The notes under the pieces were generated by a model, which was not told the DNA's origin, did not search any database, and was given only the letters and a program-made list of their open reading frames with translations. This document shows positions 8,002 to 18,317 of a stretch of DNA of 59,467 nucleotides, one piece after another (positions within the stretch are counted from its first letter, which is position 1; every line of letters starts with the position of its first letter). The DNA comes from Xenorhabdus budapestensis. Its GTDB lineage: Bacteria; Pseudomonadota; Gammaproteobacteria; Enterobacterales; Enterobacteriaceae. The stretch covers positions 22,565 through 82,031 of the forward strand of contig NZ_NIBS01000010.1 in assembly GCF_002632465.1 (NCBI RefSeq), given 5' to 3'. A program made the position numbers and the translations under genes.

Positions 8002-8832
8002 CTAACGTCTGGCATGCTTTTCGGCATAAGCTTCATCATTAACCCACTGATGGTCTGTTTCCCAAGTAAATAACCATTTACGAGTTGGCCCTGCCATCAC
8101 ATTCAGATAGTAGCTGTCATACCCAGCAATAGTCGCTACCGGGTGATACCCTTCCGGCACCATAACAACATCTTTGTCATATACCGCCATCGTTTCATCT
8201 AGTGAACGATCATTAGTATAGACACGCTGTAAACAAAAACCTTGTGGTGGATTTAATCGATGATAATAAGTTTCTTCTAAATAGGTTTCCTGTGGTTCAT
8301 TATCAGTATCATGTTTATGGCTAGGGTAAGAGCTAGTACAGCCTTCATCAGTATAAACTTCAACCACCAATAAACTATCAGCAGGCTGATTATCCGGTAG
8401 GATGTTATGAACATAACGACGGTTGTTACCGTTACCACGTTGTTCAGCACCGATATCCTGTGGTGTAATCAATCGGGTGGAATAATTCCCTTTACTTTTT
8501 GCCTGACAAACAGCCAGTTCAAGATGAGTTTGGGCGACAATTTCCATTGTTTCATGCGGCGCAACATAAACAGCATAAGGTTTTTTACGCTCAAATGGAC
8601 TCATACGATCACCAATCTGCTCGAATCTTTGTTGGGCAGTAATCACAGTCGCTTTTCCTGCAACCAATACTAAACAAGTTTCATTTTCCGAAGCCGCTAA
8701 TGATATTGACTCTCCCGCATTCAATTCATAAACATCAAAATGAACATAACCCCAGTTCGCTATTTCCGGCGTGATATGTTGCGTCCGCTTGTGCTGATCA
8801 GGCTTATGATACTTTGATAGCAAATTAGACAT
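8002..8832 (-). CDS. iolB: 5-deoxy-glucuronate isomerase IolB
   Basis: The 276-residue protein belongs to the bicupin IolB/KduI family that isomerises 5-deoxy-D-glucuronate to 2-deoxy-5-keto-D-gluconate, the substrate of IolC. The C-terminal cupin shows the metal-site pattern SYPSHKHDTDNEPQETYLEE near 167-186 (HxH and E) and a late histidine in GYHPVATIAGYDSYYLNVMA. It starts at the ATG at 8832 after a GAGG ribosome-binding site and is the last gene of the iolC-iolE-iolB group (35-base gap from iolE). Length matches the family (about 270). Cytosolic enzyme. Confidence 0.92.
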   Translation of the reverse strand: MSNLLSKYHKPDQHKRTQHITPEIANWGYVHFDVYELNAGESISLAASENETCLVLVAGKATVITAQQRFEQIGDRMSPFERKKPYAVYVAPHETMEIVAQTHLELAVCQAKSKGNYSTRLITPQDIGAEQRGNGNNRRYVHNILPDNQPADSLLVVEVYTDEGCTSSYPSHKHDTDNEPQETYLEETYYHRLNPPQGFCLQRVYTNDRSLDETMAVYDKDVVMVPEGYHPVATIAGYDSYYLNVMAGPTRKWLFTWETDHQWVNDEAYAEKHARR

Positions 8833-8867
8833 GTGATTACCTCAAGGTCATTTTTAATGTCAGCGTC

Positions 8868-9758
8868 TTAAATCAACCCGGCTTCTCTGGCGAAGCGTGA
8901 CAAATTGTTATACCCCAGTGTGGCGTAAGTCAGTGGATGAGCAACAGCAGGATCCTGTTCTGCTTCAACAACCAGCCAACCATGATAGTCATTAACTTTT
9001 AATACATTAAAAATGTCCGGGTAATTCACACAACCATCACCAGGTACAGTAAAGACGCCACTTAATACTGCATTGAGGAAACTCGTTTTACGATTTTTGA
9101 CATCTTTCAGCACATCCAGGCGTATATCTTTACAATGTACGTGATTGATTCGTTTACTCCAACGTTTTGCTACGGCTAGTGGGTCATCTCCGGCAAAGGT
9201 TAAATGCCCGGTATCCAGTAATAGTCCCACTTCTTCACCTGTGTTTTTCATCAAATTATCAATGTCCTCTGCACTTTCAATCACTGTGCCCATATGATGG
9301 TGATAGGCAATCTGAACACCTTGAGATTGAGAATAATGGGCAAATTCTGTCAACTTTTCGCCATACTCCTGCCAGCATTCTGCCGGGAAAAGAGGCCTTA
9401 AATGCACCGGTTTATCCTGTTCGCCATGTATACAATTGGTCACTTCTGCAAAGACCATCACCTTTGCACCCAGTTCACGTAACAAGGTTAAATGTGGCTG
9501 AACAGCCATAATTTCTTCTGCAACACTGCGCGTCAATAAATTCCCTGAATACCAGCCAGACACCAATTGCAAATCATGGGAAGCCAGAATTGGCCCTAGT
9601 ATATGTGACTGACGGGGAAATTTATTCCCGAGTTCAAAACCCGCAAATCCTGCCTGACGCCCTTCTGCCAAACAAGTTTCCAACGGGGTTTCTGCGCCCA
9701 GAGAAGGCAGATCATCATTGGTCCATGTCAGAGGATTGATGCCAAGTTGAACAGTCAT
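8868..9758 (-). CDS. iolE: Inosose dehydratase IolE
   Basis: The 296-residue protein is a xylose-isomerase-like TIM-barrel enzyme that dehydrates 2-keto-myo-inositol to the diketone 3D-(3,5/4)-trihydroxycyclohexane-1,2-dione. Recognisable family features are INPLTWTNDDLP near the N-terminus, GFELGNKFPR, LLLDTGHLTFAGDDP near 180-194 and the HCKDIR metal-site stretch near 214. The start at 9758 follows AGGAGAACC. It lies between iolC (28-base gap) and iolB and is surely co-transcribed with them. Confidence 0.92.
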   Translation of the reverse strand: MTVQLGINPLTWTNDDLPSLGAETPLETCLAEGRQAGFAGFELGNKFPRQSHILGPILASHDLQLVSGWYSGNLLTRSVAEEIMAVQPHLTLLRELGAKVMVFAEVTNCIHGEQDKPVHLRPLFPAECWQEYGEKLTEFAHYSQSQGVQIAYHHHMGTVIESAEDIDNLMKNTGEEVGLLLDTGHLTFAGDDPLAVAKRWSKRINHVHCKDIRLDVLKDVKNRKTSFLNAVLSGVFTVPGDGCVNYPDIFNVLKVNDYHGWLVVEAEQDPAVAHPLTYATLGYNNLSRFAREAGLI

Positions 9759-9786
9759 GATGGTTCTCCTGTAAGGTGAGAGTAAA

Positions 9787-11745
9787 TTAGTGAGAGTAAG
9801 TTATGCTCCAGCTTTTTTCTTCACTACCACGTTGACGCCAGTAGCTAATCAGGTTGTTGTAATTCGTTTTTACTTGCAGGATGAGTGTTTGATCATCAAT
9901 TTCACCAGCCAGCCATTTCAGGGCTGGTTTAGCAAACAGCGTGCGCCCAACAGCAAAACCTTTGACAATGGATTTACCCGCCGCAGTGTTAAAACCTGCC
10001 TTTAATATCTCTTCGGAAGCATTCAGACCAAGGAGCACGACGCCATGACAATGAGGGTCTCGCTGAGTAATTAATTCTTCAATTTGATCCCAGGTCGTGG
10101 GCTGCATAGGGGGTAATTTCCACCAATCCGGCTTAATGCCGAGATTGTAAAAACGTTGGAGTGCACGCAGGTAAAGCTCATCAGAATGCGTCATACCCGA
10201 TGGTAAGATCACTTCCAATAATAGTTCATGACCAGACTGGCAACAGGCTGCATAAATTTCCTGAACTGTTCTTTCCTGCTCCAAACGCAAAGAATGAACA
10301 TCTTCAGGATGGAAAAATAGCAGGCATTTCACGATATGTTCCCGCGGCCAACTGATAAGCTGGGAACCAATATCACCATGCTCTAAGCGCAGTGGACGGG
10401 AACCCGGCAATTCAATCGGACGCCCAATCCATAGCCCTTTTCCAGTCGCTGCATTAAGAATATCCTGCCCGAAAGTGCTGTCACACAATATTCCGGCATG
10501 ACCTTCCAGACAGGCTTCTGCACTCACTTCCTGACTGGCGCGGAATAACAGTTTTTTCAGTTGTGGAATGCGATCAGGATTAGCATTAACCTTACGTGCC
10601 ATTTCAACAAACTGGATACGGTGATCAAACGCCATGACACACAACTCTTGCCACTGTTTATTACGACCACTAATTTTATGACGACTATTAATACGATGGA
10701 GATGGTTTAGATGAATGTCTAAATCAGGACGATGAACTTCCGCAGATCGTACAAGGTAATTATCCAATTCAGTTTTATCTGGCATCGCTGGCGCGCAACC
10801 ATGGCGGGAAACCACTAATGCACCACAAGCATTCGCATAAGTACAGCTCTGCTCCCAACTTTCGTTATTAAGGTATCCCCGTAGCAAGCCAGACATAAAG
10901 GCATCACCAGCCCCTAAGACGTTCAGTATGTCTACTTTAACTCCCTGTACTGTAATACCTTCTTCAAGGATATCAGGAATATTTTCGGTAAACACGGAAC
11001 AGCCTAATGACCCACGTTTGCAGACTAGTGTTGCTTTACTTAACTCCCTTACACAACGCAAAGCGTCAACAGTATTTTTAGAGCCGCCCGCGATATGAAA
11101 TTCCTCCTCAGTTCCTACAATCAGATCAAATTGAGAAAGCACTTTCTGTAATTGTGCGGTGACCTGCTCTGAAGCGATATAACGGATTTCTCCGTCACCA
11201 AGTGACGTCAACCCCCATAATACAGGGCGGTAGTCAATATCAAGTACCGTTTTTACCCCACTGCGACGGGCATATTGTAATGCTGTCAATACTGCATCCC
11301 GGGTTTGCGGATGGGAAAGATGTGTTCCCGTAATTGCCAAACAACGGGCGGATGCAATATAGTCTTCACTGAAATCATCGCAGGTAATAGCCATGTCAGC
11401 ACAGTTATCACGGTAGAAAATCAGCGGGAAAGTTTCATTATCTTTAATACCGAGTAACACTAAAGCCGTGAGCCTCTCTTTATCTGTGATTAAATGGCTG
11501 GTATCACATCCCACTCTCTCCAGTTCTTCACGTAAAAAACGCCCCATATGTTCATCACCAACTCTGGCCAACATGGATGATCTCAATCCCTGAAGCGCAG
11601 TGCCGTAGGCTACATTCCCGGAAGAACCACCAAGGTATTTAGAGAAACTGCTCATGTCTTCCAGACGGGCGCCTATTTGCTGACCATATAAATCAACTGC
11701 AATACGCCCCATGCAGATAACATCAAACTCTTTATGTTGCTCCAT
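9787..11745 (-). CDS. iolC: IolC-DUF2090 fusion: 5-dehydro-2-deoxygluconokinase with aldolase-type domain
   Basis: The 652-residue protein joins two domains. Residues about 6-325 form a PfkB/ribokinase-family kinase (LGGSSGNVAYGTALQG near 40; NVLGAGDAFMSGLLRGY near 277, with the catalytic Asp) that phosphorylates 2-deoxy-5-keto-gluconate. Residues about 345-645 form a DUF2090 domain of the class I aldolase-like type, thought to perform or assist the IolJ step that splits the phosphorylated product to dihydroxyacetone phosphate and malonate semialdehyde. No separate iolJ is present, which fits. I chose ATG 11745 over the GTG one codon earlier. Such fusions are known in proteobacterial iol clusters. 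Confidence 0.9.
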   Translation of the reverse strand: MEQHKEFDVICMGRIAVDLYGQQIGARLEDMSSFSKYLGGSSGNVAYGTALQGLRSSMLARVGDEHMGRFLREELERVGCDTSHLITDKERLTALVLLGIKDNETFPLIFYRDNCADMAITCDDFSEDYIASARCLAITGTHLSHPQTRDAVLTALQYARRSGVKTVLDIDYRPVLWGLTSLGDGEIRYIASEQVTAQLQKVLSQFDLIVGTEEEFHIAGGSKNTVDALRCVRELSKATLVCKRGSLGCSVFTENIPDILEEGITVQGVKVDILNVLGAGDAFMSGLLRGYLNNESWEQSCTYANACGALVVSRHGCAPAMPDKTELDNYLVRSAEVHRPDLDIHLNHLHRINSRHKISGRNKQWQELCVMAFDHRIQFVEMARKVNANPDRIPQLKKLLFRASQEVSAEACLEGHAGILCDSTFGQDILNAATGKGLWIGRPIELPGSRPLRLEHGDIGSQLISWPREHIVKCLLFFHPEDVHSLRLEQERTVQEIYAACCQSGHELLLEVILPSGMTHSDELYLRALQRFYNLGIKPDWWKLPPMQPTTWDQIEELITQRDPHCHGVVLLGLNASEEILKAGFNTAAGKSIVKGFAVGRTLFAKPALKWLAGEIDDQTLILQVKTNYNNLISYWRQRGSEEKSWSITYSH

Positions 11746-11795
11746 CACTACTCAGCCTCTTAACAAATACGCGTTTTGCTAACCAATTTTGCGAT

Positions 11796-11989
<194 letters not shown>

Positions 11990-11998
11990 CCGCGAGAT

Positions 11999-13132
11999 TT
12001 AATTAATTTCAGAAACATTAACCCAGCGTTTTTGATCATGAGAGCGTACAATCGCATCTAAAATACGGGAGACTTTCCAGCCTTCAGTAAAATCAGGCCA
12101 AATAGCCTTATCCTGAGCGATACCATCAATCAAATCCCTGACTTCCACCGTCTTCTGGTCATTGAAACCAATGCCATGCCCGGCACCATTACAGAAAGGG
12201 GCGTAATCCGGATGTTCCGGCCCAAGCAGAATGGTTTTGAAACCCTGACGATTTGCCGGTTCATTATGTCGATATAGTTTCAACTCAGCCATTCGTTCCT
12301 GAGTAAAGCTCAGAGTTCCTTTAGTACCTGTCACGATATAACTCAGTCCCATTTTGCGGCCACAGGCAATACGGGAAGTTTCAATCACGCCCATTGCTCC
12401 TGTATCAAAACGTACCATCGCATGTGCCTGATCTTCATTTTCAACGGGAACTAACACTGGAGAACCGGATTTTTTAGGGCGTGCTTTCACTACTGTTTCC
12501 AGATCACCGCAAACAGTCATAATGTCTCCCACCAGATATTGCGCCATATTGATAATATGAGCGGCGAGATCACCAAGTGCTCCCAAACCTGCTTTATCTT
12601 TAAGGCAGTGCCAATGAATCGGACTCAGAAGATCTGCCATATAATCCTCATTATGTGTACCGTAAAAGTGCACAACCTCACCAATTTCACCCTTCGAGAT
12701 AATTTCTTTTGCTAACTGCGCTGTAGGGTTTTTCATATAGTTAAAACCTACCAACGTTTTCACTCCCGCATCTGTCGCTGCTGCCATCATTTCTTTAGCA
12801 TCCTGGGAGTTCAGGGCCAGTGGTTTTTCACAATAGATATGTTTGCCATGTTTGATAGCTTCTAATACCATTTCTTTATGCAAGAAATTAGGCGTGCATA
12901 TATCAACCACATCAATGTTTGGATCAGCAACCAGTTCCCGCCAATCTCCGGTTGAACGCAGAAAACCAAGTTCTTTTGCATGGATCTGGGCAAGTTCAGG
13001 GGTTATTCCTGCAATCATTTCACGTATCAGTTTCCCTTTTAGTGGAAATACCGTAGGAGCTTGTGCATAAGCAATAGCATGGGAACGTCCGATATAACCC
13101 GCGCCAATTAACCCAATCCGAATCTCTTTCAT
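11999..13132 (-). CDS. Gfo/Idh/MocA-family dehydrogenase, probable scyllo-inositol or second inositol dehydrogenase
   Basis: The 377-residue protein has the N-terminal Rossmann motif GLIGAGYIGRSHAIAYAQ (about 5-22), the EKPLALN motif near 97, and a C-terminal catalytic domain with GDLAAHIINMAQYL, where the family's Asp/His pair lies. It is longer than the IolG at 14959 and distinct from it, so the cluster holds two dehydrogenases, as in other inositol clusters where the second one handles scyllo-inositol or another isomer. I use ATG 13132, preceded by GGAG, rather than 13153, which lacks a ribosome-binding site. It follows the symporter gene by 35 bases. Confidence 0.8.
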   Translation of the reverse strand: MKEIRIGLIGAGYIGRSHAIAYAQAPTVFPLKGKLIREMIAGITPELAQIHAKELGFLRSTGDWRELVADPNIDVVDICTPNFLHKEMVLEAIKHGKHIYCEKPLALNSQDAKEMMAAATDAGVKTLVGFNYMKNPTAQLAKEIISKGEIGEVVHFYGTHNEDYMADLLSPIHWHCLKDKAGLGALGDLAAHIINMAQYLVGDIMTVCGDLETVVKARPKKSGSPVLVPVENEDQAHAMVRFDTGAMGVIETSRIACGRKMGLSYIVTGTKGTLSFTQERMAELKLYRHNEPANRQGFKTILLGPEHPDYAPFCNGAGHGIGFNDQKTVEVRDLIDGIAQDKAIWPDFTEGWKVSRILDAIVRSHDQKRWVNVSEIN

Positions 13133-13167
13133 GTCATTTATTCTCCGGTTCATCTGTCTGGTTTTTT

Positions 13168-14856
13168 CTATGCACTTTTCCTGTGAATAGAGCGTTTAAA
13201 CAGTGCTTTACTGATTTGATAAAAGACATAACCCAAGATCCCGGCAGCAAACACATAGTAGAGTGTTATTACATATAGCGGCACGTTCTGTGCCAGAAAA
13301 ACATACATTGATATTGCCACTAGAGTAATCAGCCATCCCATTGGTTTCACCATTGCCCACGGCGTAATATCCACTTGTTTTGTATACACTTCTTGATAAG
13401 TTTCAGCAGGGAAGAAATAACCAATCGTCAGCATGAAAATAACGTTCAGTACAAACAGGATACCGACCAAATGGAAGAAATGGATATTGATGTGCAGGAT
13501 AAAGTTAGAGATGATATAAGCCGACATACCAAACAACAGCCCCAGTTTTGCGGCAATCGGGGGAACACGTTTTGTCATTAACCCGACAAGTACTACACTG
13601 AGAATCGGAGCATTGAAAATACCTTGTAATTGCTGAATAAGGTAAAACAAACCATCCGGTGCATTAGCAACAAGTGGTGCAATAAACATGGTTAGCAATG
13701 CCAGTCCAATGCCCAGATATTTACCCACTGCGACTGTCCGTGCTTCGCTGGCATTTGGATTAATTCGTTGTTTGTAAATATTGACAGTAAACAGAGTAAC
13801 GGAAGAGTTCAGTCCACCACTGAATGTTGAGAATACAGCCCCGACGACAACCGCGGCAAAAAAGCCAACCAGTATTTTAGGCAAAACTAATTGCACTAAT
13901 GCAGGATAGGCATTATCCGGGTTATCTATTTGCCCATTGAAGATATGAAATGCGATAACGCCGGGTAAAATAATGATAGACGGGATAATAAGCTTCAACA
14001 CGGCACATAACATCACTCCTTTTTGCCCTTCTGCCAGATTCTTTGCTCCCAGTGATTTTTGTACGATGGATTGGTTGGTACACCAGAAAAACATGTTAGA
14101 AATGATCAATCCTGTGAACAAAGTTGAAAATGGGACAAGTGAATCTTCACTGCCAATGGAGTTAAATTTATCAGGGTGTGCCTGATAAACGTCGGTCAGG
14201 CCTTTCCATGCACTACCATCGCCTACATACAATAAAGCGAAAATAGTAACAATCCCGCCACCGACAATTAATCCGATACCATTAAGAGTATCAGCAACTG
14301 CAATTGCTTTAATTCCGCCGAAAATAGCGTAAATAGCGCCAAGCCCACCAACACCCCAGACCATAATCCATAATGCAGTGGTTTTATCGACCTGAAATAT
14401 CTGAGAAACCTGAAATAAACTTTCCAGTGCAATAGCGCCGGTATATAAAACAATAGGCAGTAACGAAATAACGTACATTGCCAGAAATAAAATTGAGGTA
14501 ATCAGCAATGTGTTTTTATCAAATCGCCGCTCCAGATATTCAGGAATTGTTGAGATACCCAATTTTAAATATTTTGGCAAAAAATAAATGGCAAACAGCA
14601 CAATAGTTAACGCTGCTATAACTTCCCATGCCATAACAATAAACCCTGTTCTGAATGCCAATCCATTCAAACCAACCAGATGTTCTGTGGATAGGTTCAT
14701 TAATAACATGGAACTGCCGATATAAATTCCGGTCAGAGAGCGTCCACCTAGAAAATACCCTTCGGTGGAATCAATTAAATGTTTGTTCCTTGTTTTATAA
14801 TAAGCAATCCCAGCAACCAGCAGGGTAAAACCAATAAAAGAAAGAAAAGCTGACAT
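13168..14856 (-). CDS. Sodium:solute symporter (SSS family), probable inositol importer
   Basis: From ATG 14856, preceded by GGGGAGGA, the protein has 562 residues and about 13-14 membrane segments. Family-type stretches include EGYFLGGRSLTGIYIGSSM near 33-51, NLSTEHLVGLNG near 54-65 and the segment with FAAVVVGAVFSTFSGGLNSS near 340, which belongs to the sodium-site region of SSS carriers. It most resembles SglT/SGLT-type carriers for sugars and polyols. Its place between iolG and a second dehydrogenase makes inositol the likely cargo. The upstream in-frame ATG at 14904 lacks a good ribosome-binding site. Confidence 0.88.
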   Translation of the reverse strand: MSAFLSFIGFTLLVAGIAYYKTRNKHLIDSTEGYFLGGRSLTGIYIGSSMLLMNLSTEHLVGLNGLAFRTGFIVMAWEVIAALTIVLFAIYFLPKYLKLGISTIPEYLERRFDKNTLLITSILFLAMYVISLLPIVLYTGAIALESLFQVSQIFQVDKTTALWIMVWGVGGLGAIYAIFGGIKAIAVADTLNGIGLIVGGGIVTIFALLYVGDGSAWKGLTDVYQAHPDKFNSIGSEDSLVPFSTLFTGLIISNMFFWCTNQSIVQKSLGAKNLAEGQKGVMLCAVLKLIIPSIIILPGVIAFHIFNGQIDNPDNAYPALVQLVLPKILVGFFAAVVVGAVFSTFSGGLNSSVTLFTVNIYKQRINPNASEARTVAVGKYLGIGLALLTMFIAPLVANAPDGLFYLIQQLQGIFNAPILSVVLVGLMTKRVPPIAAKLGLLFGMSAYIISNFILHINIHFFHLVGILFVLNVIFMLTIGYFFPAETYQEVYTKQVDITPWAMVKPMGWLITLVAISMYVFLAQNVPLYVITLYYVFAAGILGYVFYQISKALFKRSIHRKSA

Positions 14857-14958
14857 ATATTCCTCCCCCTGATTTTCTGCCCAAAGGCAGCAACAGGCCG
14901 ACAAGAAAATGGTTTTCCTGAAAAAATGATCTTTCTTATTTTTATAATATTTTGTTGC

Positions 14959-15945
14959 TTATAATTTAATTTCCTTACCAGTCAGTAAGGATTCAAGTGC
15001 CTTATCAGCAAGGTACAATGCTTGTACACCATCAAAACCCGTGGTTTCGGGAGTGGCCCTGCCTGCCATAACATCGACAAAATGGCTCCATTCCGCGATA
15101 TACGCCTCATGGTAACGTTGCAGGAAAAAGTGTTCAGGTTTGGCAGAAAGGCATCCATCTTCTCCCCAAAATTCCACGCTGTTTTCCTTAATATTACCCG
15201 CCGTCAGTAAGCCTTTTTCACCATGTAGTTCAAGGCGTTGGTCATAGCCATACCCTGAACGACGGCTGTTGGAGATGGTTACCATAGCTCCTGAAGGAAA
15301 CTTCATAACAATAAACGCAGTATCAATATCACCAGCCAAGCCAATGGCAGGATCGACCAAATTACTGCCTTGTGTATAAATAGCACAGGGTTCTTCACCG
15401 ATAATAAAACGAGCCATGTCAAAATCATGGATAGTCATGTCCCTGAACATACCACCAGAAACCCGGATATATTCAGCAGGTGGAGGAGAAGGGTCACGGG
15501 ATGTGATAAGCAGAGATTCTGCTTTACCAATTTTGCCGGAATGGAATAAATTTTTCAGCCGACGAAACTGAGGATCATAACGACGGTTGAAACCGACAAA
15601 CAGAGGAACCTGAAACTGCTTGACTATAGCAAGGCACTGTCGAACCCGTTCAAGGTCAAGGTGAACCGGTTTTTCGCAGAAAATCATTTTATTGTGCCGA
15701 GCCGCCAGTTCGATCAAATCAGCATGTGTATCTGTTGCTGATGCAATAAGAACACCGTGCACATTGGGATCAGCCATCGCTTCTTCAGTCGTTTGTATTT
15801 TAGCCTGATATTTCTGTGCCAGTATTTCTGCATTTGCCTGATCAGGGTCAATCACGGAGTAAAGGCAAGTTTCTTTATGGTTGGCAATATTAGCTGCATG
15901 AACCCGCCCAATCCTACCTGCGCCAAATAATACAATATTGAACAT
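14959..15945 (-). CDS. iolG: Inositol 2-dehydrogenase IolG
   Basis: From ATG 15945, preceded by AAGGAG, the protein has 328 residues. It carries the Rossmann motif LFGAGRIGRVHAANI at its start, EKPVHLDLERVRQCL with the catalytic-site Lys near 95, and the DMTIHDFDMARFIIGEE stretch near 170 holding the Asp/His pair. It oxidises myo-inositol to 2-keto-myo-inositol with NAD, the first step of the pathway. It is the first gene after a 403-base gap and probably has its own promoter, followed by the symporter gene after about 100 bases. Confidence 0.9.
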   Translation of the reverse strand: MFNIVLFGAGRIGRVHAANIANHKETCLYSVIDPDQANAEILAQKYQAKIQTTEEAMADPNVHGVLIASATDTHADLIELAARHNKMIFCEKPVHLDLERVRQCLAIVKQFQVPLFVGFNRRYDPQFRRLKNLFHSGKIGKAESLLITSRDPSPPPAEYIRVSGGMFRDMTIHDFDMARFIIGEEPCAIYTQGSNLVDPAIGLAGDIDTAFIVMKFPSGAMVTISNSRRSGYGYDQRLELHGEKGLLTAGNIKENSVEFWGEDGCLSAKPEHFFLQRYHEAYIAEWSHFVDVMAGRATPETTGFDGVQALYLADKALESLLTGKEIKL

Positions 15946-16348
15946 AAATTCTCCTTGATACCTCTGTATCTGCTTTTGGGGTGGATAAAAATATATCAAG
16001 TAAAATATTTATTTCAATTTGCATAAATTTGAAAATTTTGTTTTTTAGAAGTGGTTAGCATTTTGTGATGAAAAAGCTGCAATTAGTGTTATATCTATCA
16101 CGAAAAAAGCGTTATTTCATTGGATATTCAATATAAATTTTATTTAAAATCATAGAATAATATAAAATAATCATTCCACTAAGGCATGGTTAAAAGAATA
16201 CAATGTGATCAATAAACCGTGATCAACAAACAATGACAGCGACATGATTGGATATGAAATAAAATTTCCATATCCAACATAGAATGGTTCGTTTCACCAC
16301 TAGGCAGGCAGCATCAAACCATATTGCAGGGGCTACATCGCAAGAAGA
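15946..16348. promoter_or_regulatory. Intergenic control region between iolD and iolG
   Basis: About 400 bases with no gene. It holds an inverted repeat TTTCAA-N11-TTGAAA at 16012-16034, similar to the palindrome upstream of iolA and a candidate site for the RpiR-type regulator. It also holds two direct GTGATCAA boxes at 16205-16212 and 16219-16226, and an imperfect long inverted repeat at 16250-16275 that could end the iolA-iolD transcript. No stem followed by a clear T-run was found. Functions are inferred. Confidence 0.45.
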
Positions 16349-18313
16349 TTAATATTGACGAGTGTATTTCTCCACATATTGCCTGATGTTTTCAGCCACC
16401 GTTGTAACAGCAGGGTTGTCTGCAACCTGTGCTGTTCCTGTTCTCCACCATGATTCATAATCATGGGTCATGGTTTTTGGCAGCACTTTAATATCGATTA
16501 GAGTTGCGCGGGGTTGTGTTCTGGCATCCTGTAAAGCAGCAATCAGTTGCTGTTCGTTATGTACCTGGTAACTTTTGCAGCCATAACTTTCTGCGTTCTT
16601 AGCAAAATCTACCTGTACAAGTGCACCATCTAATTGACCACTTTGTTGATTACGATAGCGATTTTCTGTCGCAAAACTCCCCATACCCTGACTCATCTGC
16701 AAGTTATTAATGCAACCAAAACCAGCATTATCAAATAACAACACGGTAATCTTGATGTTTTCCTGAATCGCCGTTTGTAATTCACTGTGTAACATCATAT
16801 AAGATCCATCCCCAACCATTGCATAAACAGGTTGGTTCGGACAGGCAAGTTTTGCCCCCAGTGCTGCTGCTATTTCATATCCCATGCAGGAATAACCGTA
16901 TTCAAGGTGATAAGTATCAGGCTCTTTAGGCTGCCACAATCGCTGTAAATCTCCCGGCAAGGAACCTGCTGCACCAACAATAATGGCATTAGGTTCTAGG
17001 TGATGATCCATCAGGCCTAGTACCCGTGTCTGAGTCAGGTTGGTCTGTAATGTTTCACTGTATTCATTTAATTTATCATCCAGATGCCCCGCAATTTCCG
17101 GTTTGTCCCCGACCTGATACTGTATGGAAAACAGTCGTGACAGTTCTTGTTGCCAGGTTGCTTTCGCCTGAATAATCTCCTGCTGCCAGTCAGAACGCCA
17201 TGCTGTTTTCATCAGTGCCTGAGTAATCGCATTCAGTCCTTCCCTGGCATCAGCAATAACTGCGACGGCATCCAGCTTGCAGGCATCAAATTCCGCTACA
17301 TTAATCGTAATAAATTCAGCTTCCGGATTTTGGAACAAAGATTTTGATGCAGTAGTAAAGTCAGTAAAACGTGTACCAACACCTATGATTAGATCAGCTT
17401 CTTTAGCCAGCAAATTTGCCGCCAGGCAACCCGTTGTACCGAGCCCGCCACAATTCAAGGGATGTGCTGCGACAATAGCACTTTTGCCTGCCTGTGTTTC
17501 AGCAAATGGGATATTGAAAGTTTCAGCGAATTGACGGAAAGCTGCATGAGCATCGGAATAACGGACTCCGCCCCCGCAAACCAGCAACGGTTTTTTCTTA
17601 CGCTGGATGAGCTCTACGGCATCCTGAATACGGGGCAATGAAGCAGGCCGGCGTTCAAGACGATGCACTCGTTTCTGGAAAAAGTAATCAGGGTAATTCC
17701 ATACTTCCCCCTGCACATCCTGCGGTAAGCAGATGGTAACTGCGCCAGTATCTGCCGGATCAGTTAATACTCGCATGGCGTGGATCATTGCACTCATCAA
17801 TTGTTCAGGTCTGGCAATACGATCCCAATAACGTGACACAGGGCGAAAACAATCGTTAGTGCTGATGGTGCCGTCATTATACTGTTCAACCTGCTGTAAA
17901 ACCGGATCGGGCTGACGACATGCAAAAGTATCTCCCGGTAATAATAGTAACGGGATACGGTTCGCAGTTGCTGTAGCAGCGGCTGTAACCATATTGGCTG
18001 CCCCCGGTCCGACAGAAGAGGTTACAGCAAAAACCTGTCGGCGTTTTTTCTGCTTGGCAAAACCGGTGGCAATATGCGCCATGCCTTGTTCATTACACCC
18101 CTGATAAATTCTGAGGTGCCCCGATTCTTGTTCTAACGCCTGCCCCAATCCCACCACATTACCGTGGCCAAATATGGTGAAGATGCCGCAAATAAAGGGG
18201 AACTCCTCCCCGTCAACGTTGATGTATTGCTGATTGAGAAATTTGACCAGAGCCTGAGCCATTGTCATCTTTTGTGTATTCGTTGCCTGCACATGCGTTA
18301 TTGATGTATTCAT
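16349..18313 (-). CDS. iolD: 3D-(3,5/4)-trihydroxycyclohexane-1,2-dione acylhydrolase IolD
   Basis: From ATG 18313, preceded by GGAG and only 4 bases after the iolA stop, the protein has 654 residues, the normal IolD size. It is a thiamine-diphosphate enzyme with an N-terminal Pyr domain ([15 protein letters not shown] with the cofactor-activating Glu), a central domain, and a C-terminal PP domain with the [16 protein letters not shown] motif and the following asparagine (LFDNAGFG). It opens the diketo-inositol ring to 5-deoxy-glucuronate. Tight spacing makes it an operon partner of iolA. Confidence 0.93.
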   Translation of the reverse strand: MNTSITHVQATNTQKMTMAQALVKFLNQQYINVDGEEFPFICGIFTIFGHGNVVGLGQALEQESGHLRIYQGCNEQGMAHIATGFAKQKKRRQVFAVTSSVGPGAANMVTAAATATANRIPLLLLPGDTFACRQPDPVLQQVEQYNDGTISTNDCFRPVSRYWDRIARPEQLMSAMIHAMRVLTDPADTGAVTICLPQDVQGEVWNYPDYFFQKRVHRLERRPASLPRIQDAVELIQRKKKPLLVCGGGVRYSDAHAAFRQFAETFNIPFAETQAGKSAIVAAHPLNCGGLGTTGCLAANLLAKEADLIIGVGTRFTDFTTASKSLFQNPEAEFITINVAEFDACKLDAVAVIADAREGLNAITQALMKTAWRSDWQQEIIQAKATWQQELSRLFSIQYQVGDKPEIAGHLDDKLNEYSETLQTNLTQTRVLGLMDHHLEPNAIIVGAAGSLPGDLQRLWQPKEPDTYHLEYGYSCMGYEIAAALGAKLACPNQPVYAMVGDGSYMMLHSELQTAIQENIKITVLLFDNAGFGCINNLQMSQGMGSFATENRYRNQQSGQLDGALVQVDFAKNAESYGCKSYQVHNEQQLIAALQDARTQPRATLIDIKVLPKTMTHDYESWWRTGTAQVADNPAVTTVAENIRQYVEKYTRQY

Positions 18314-18317
18314 AGGA

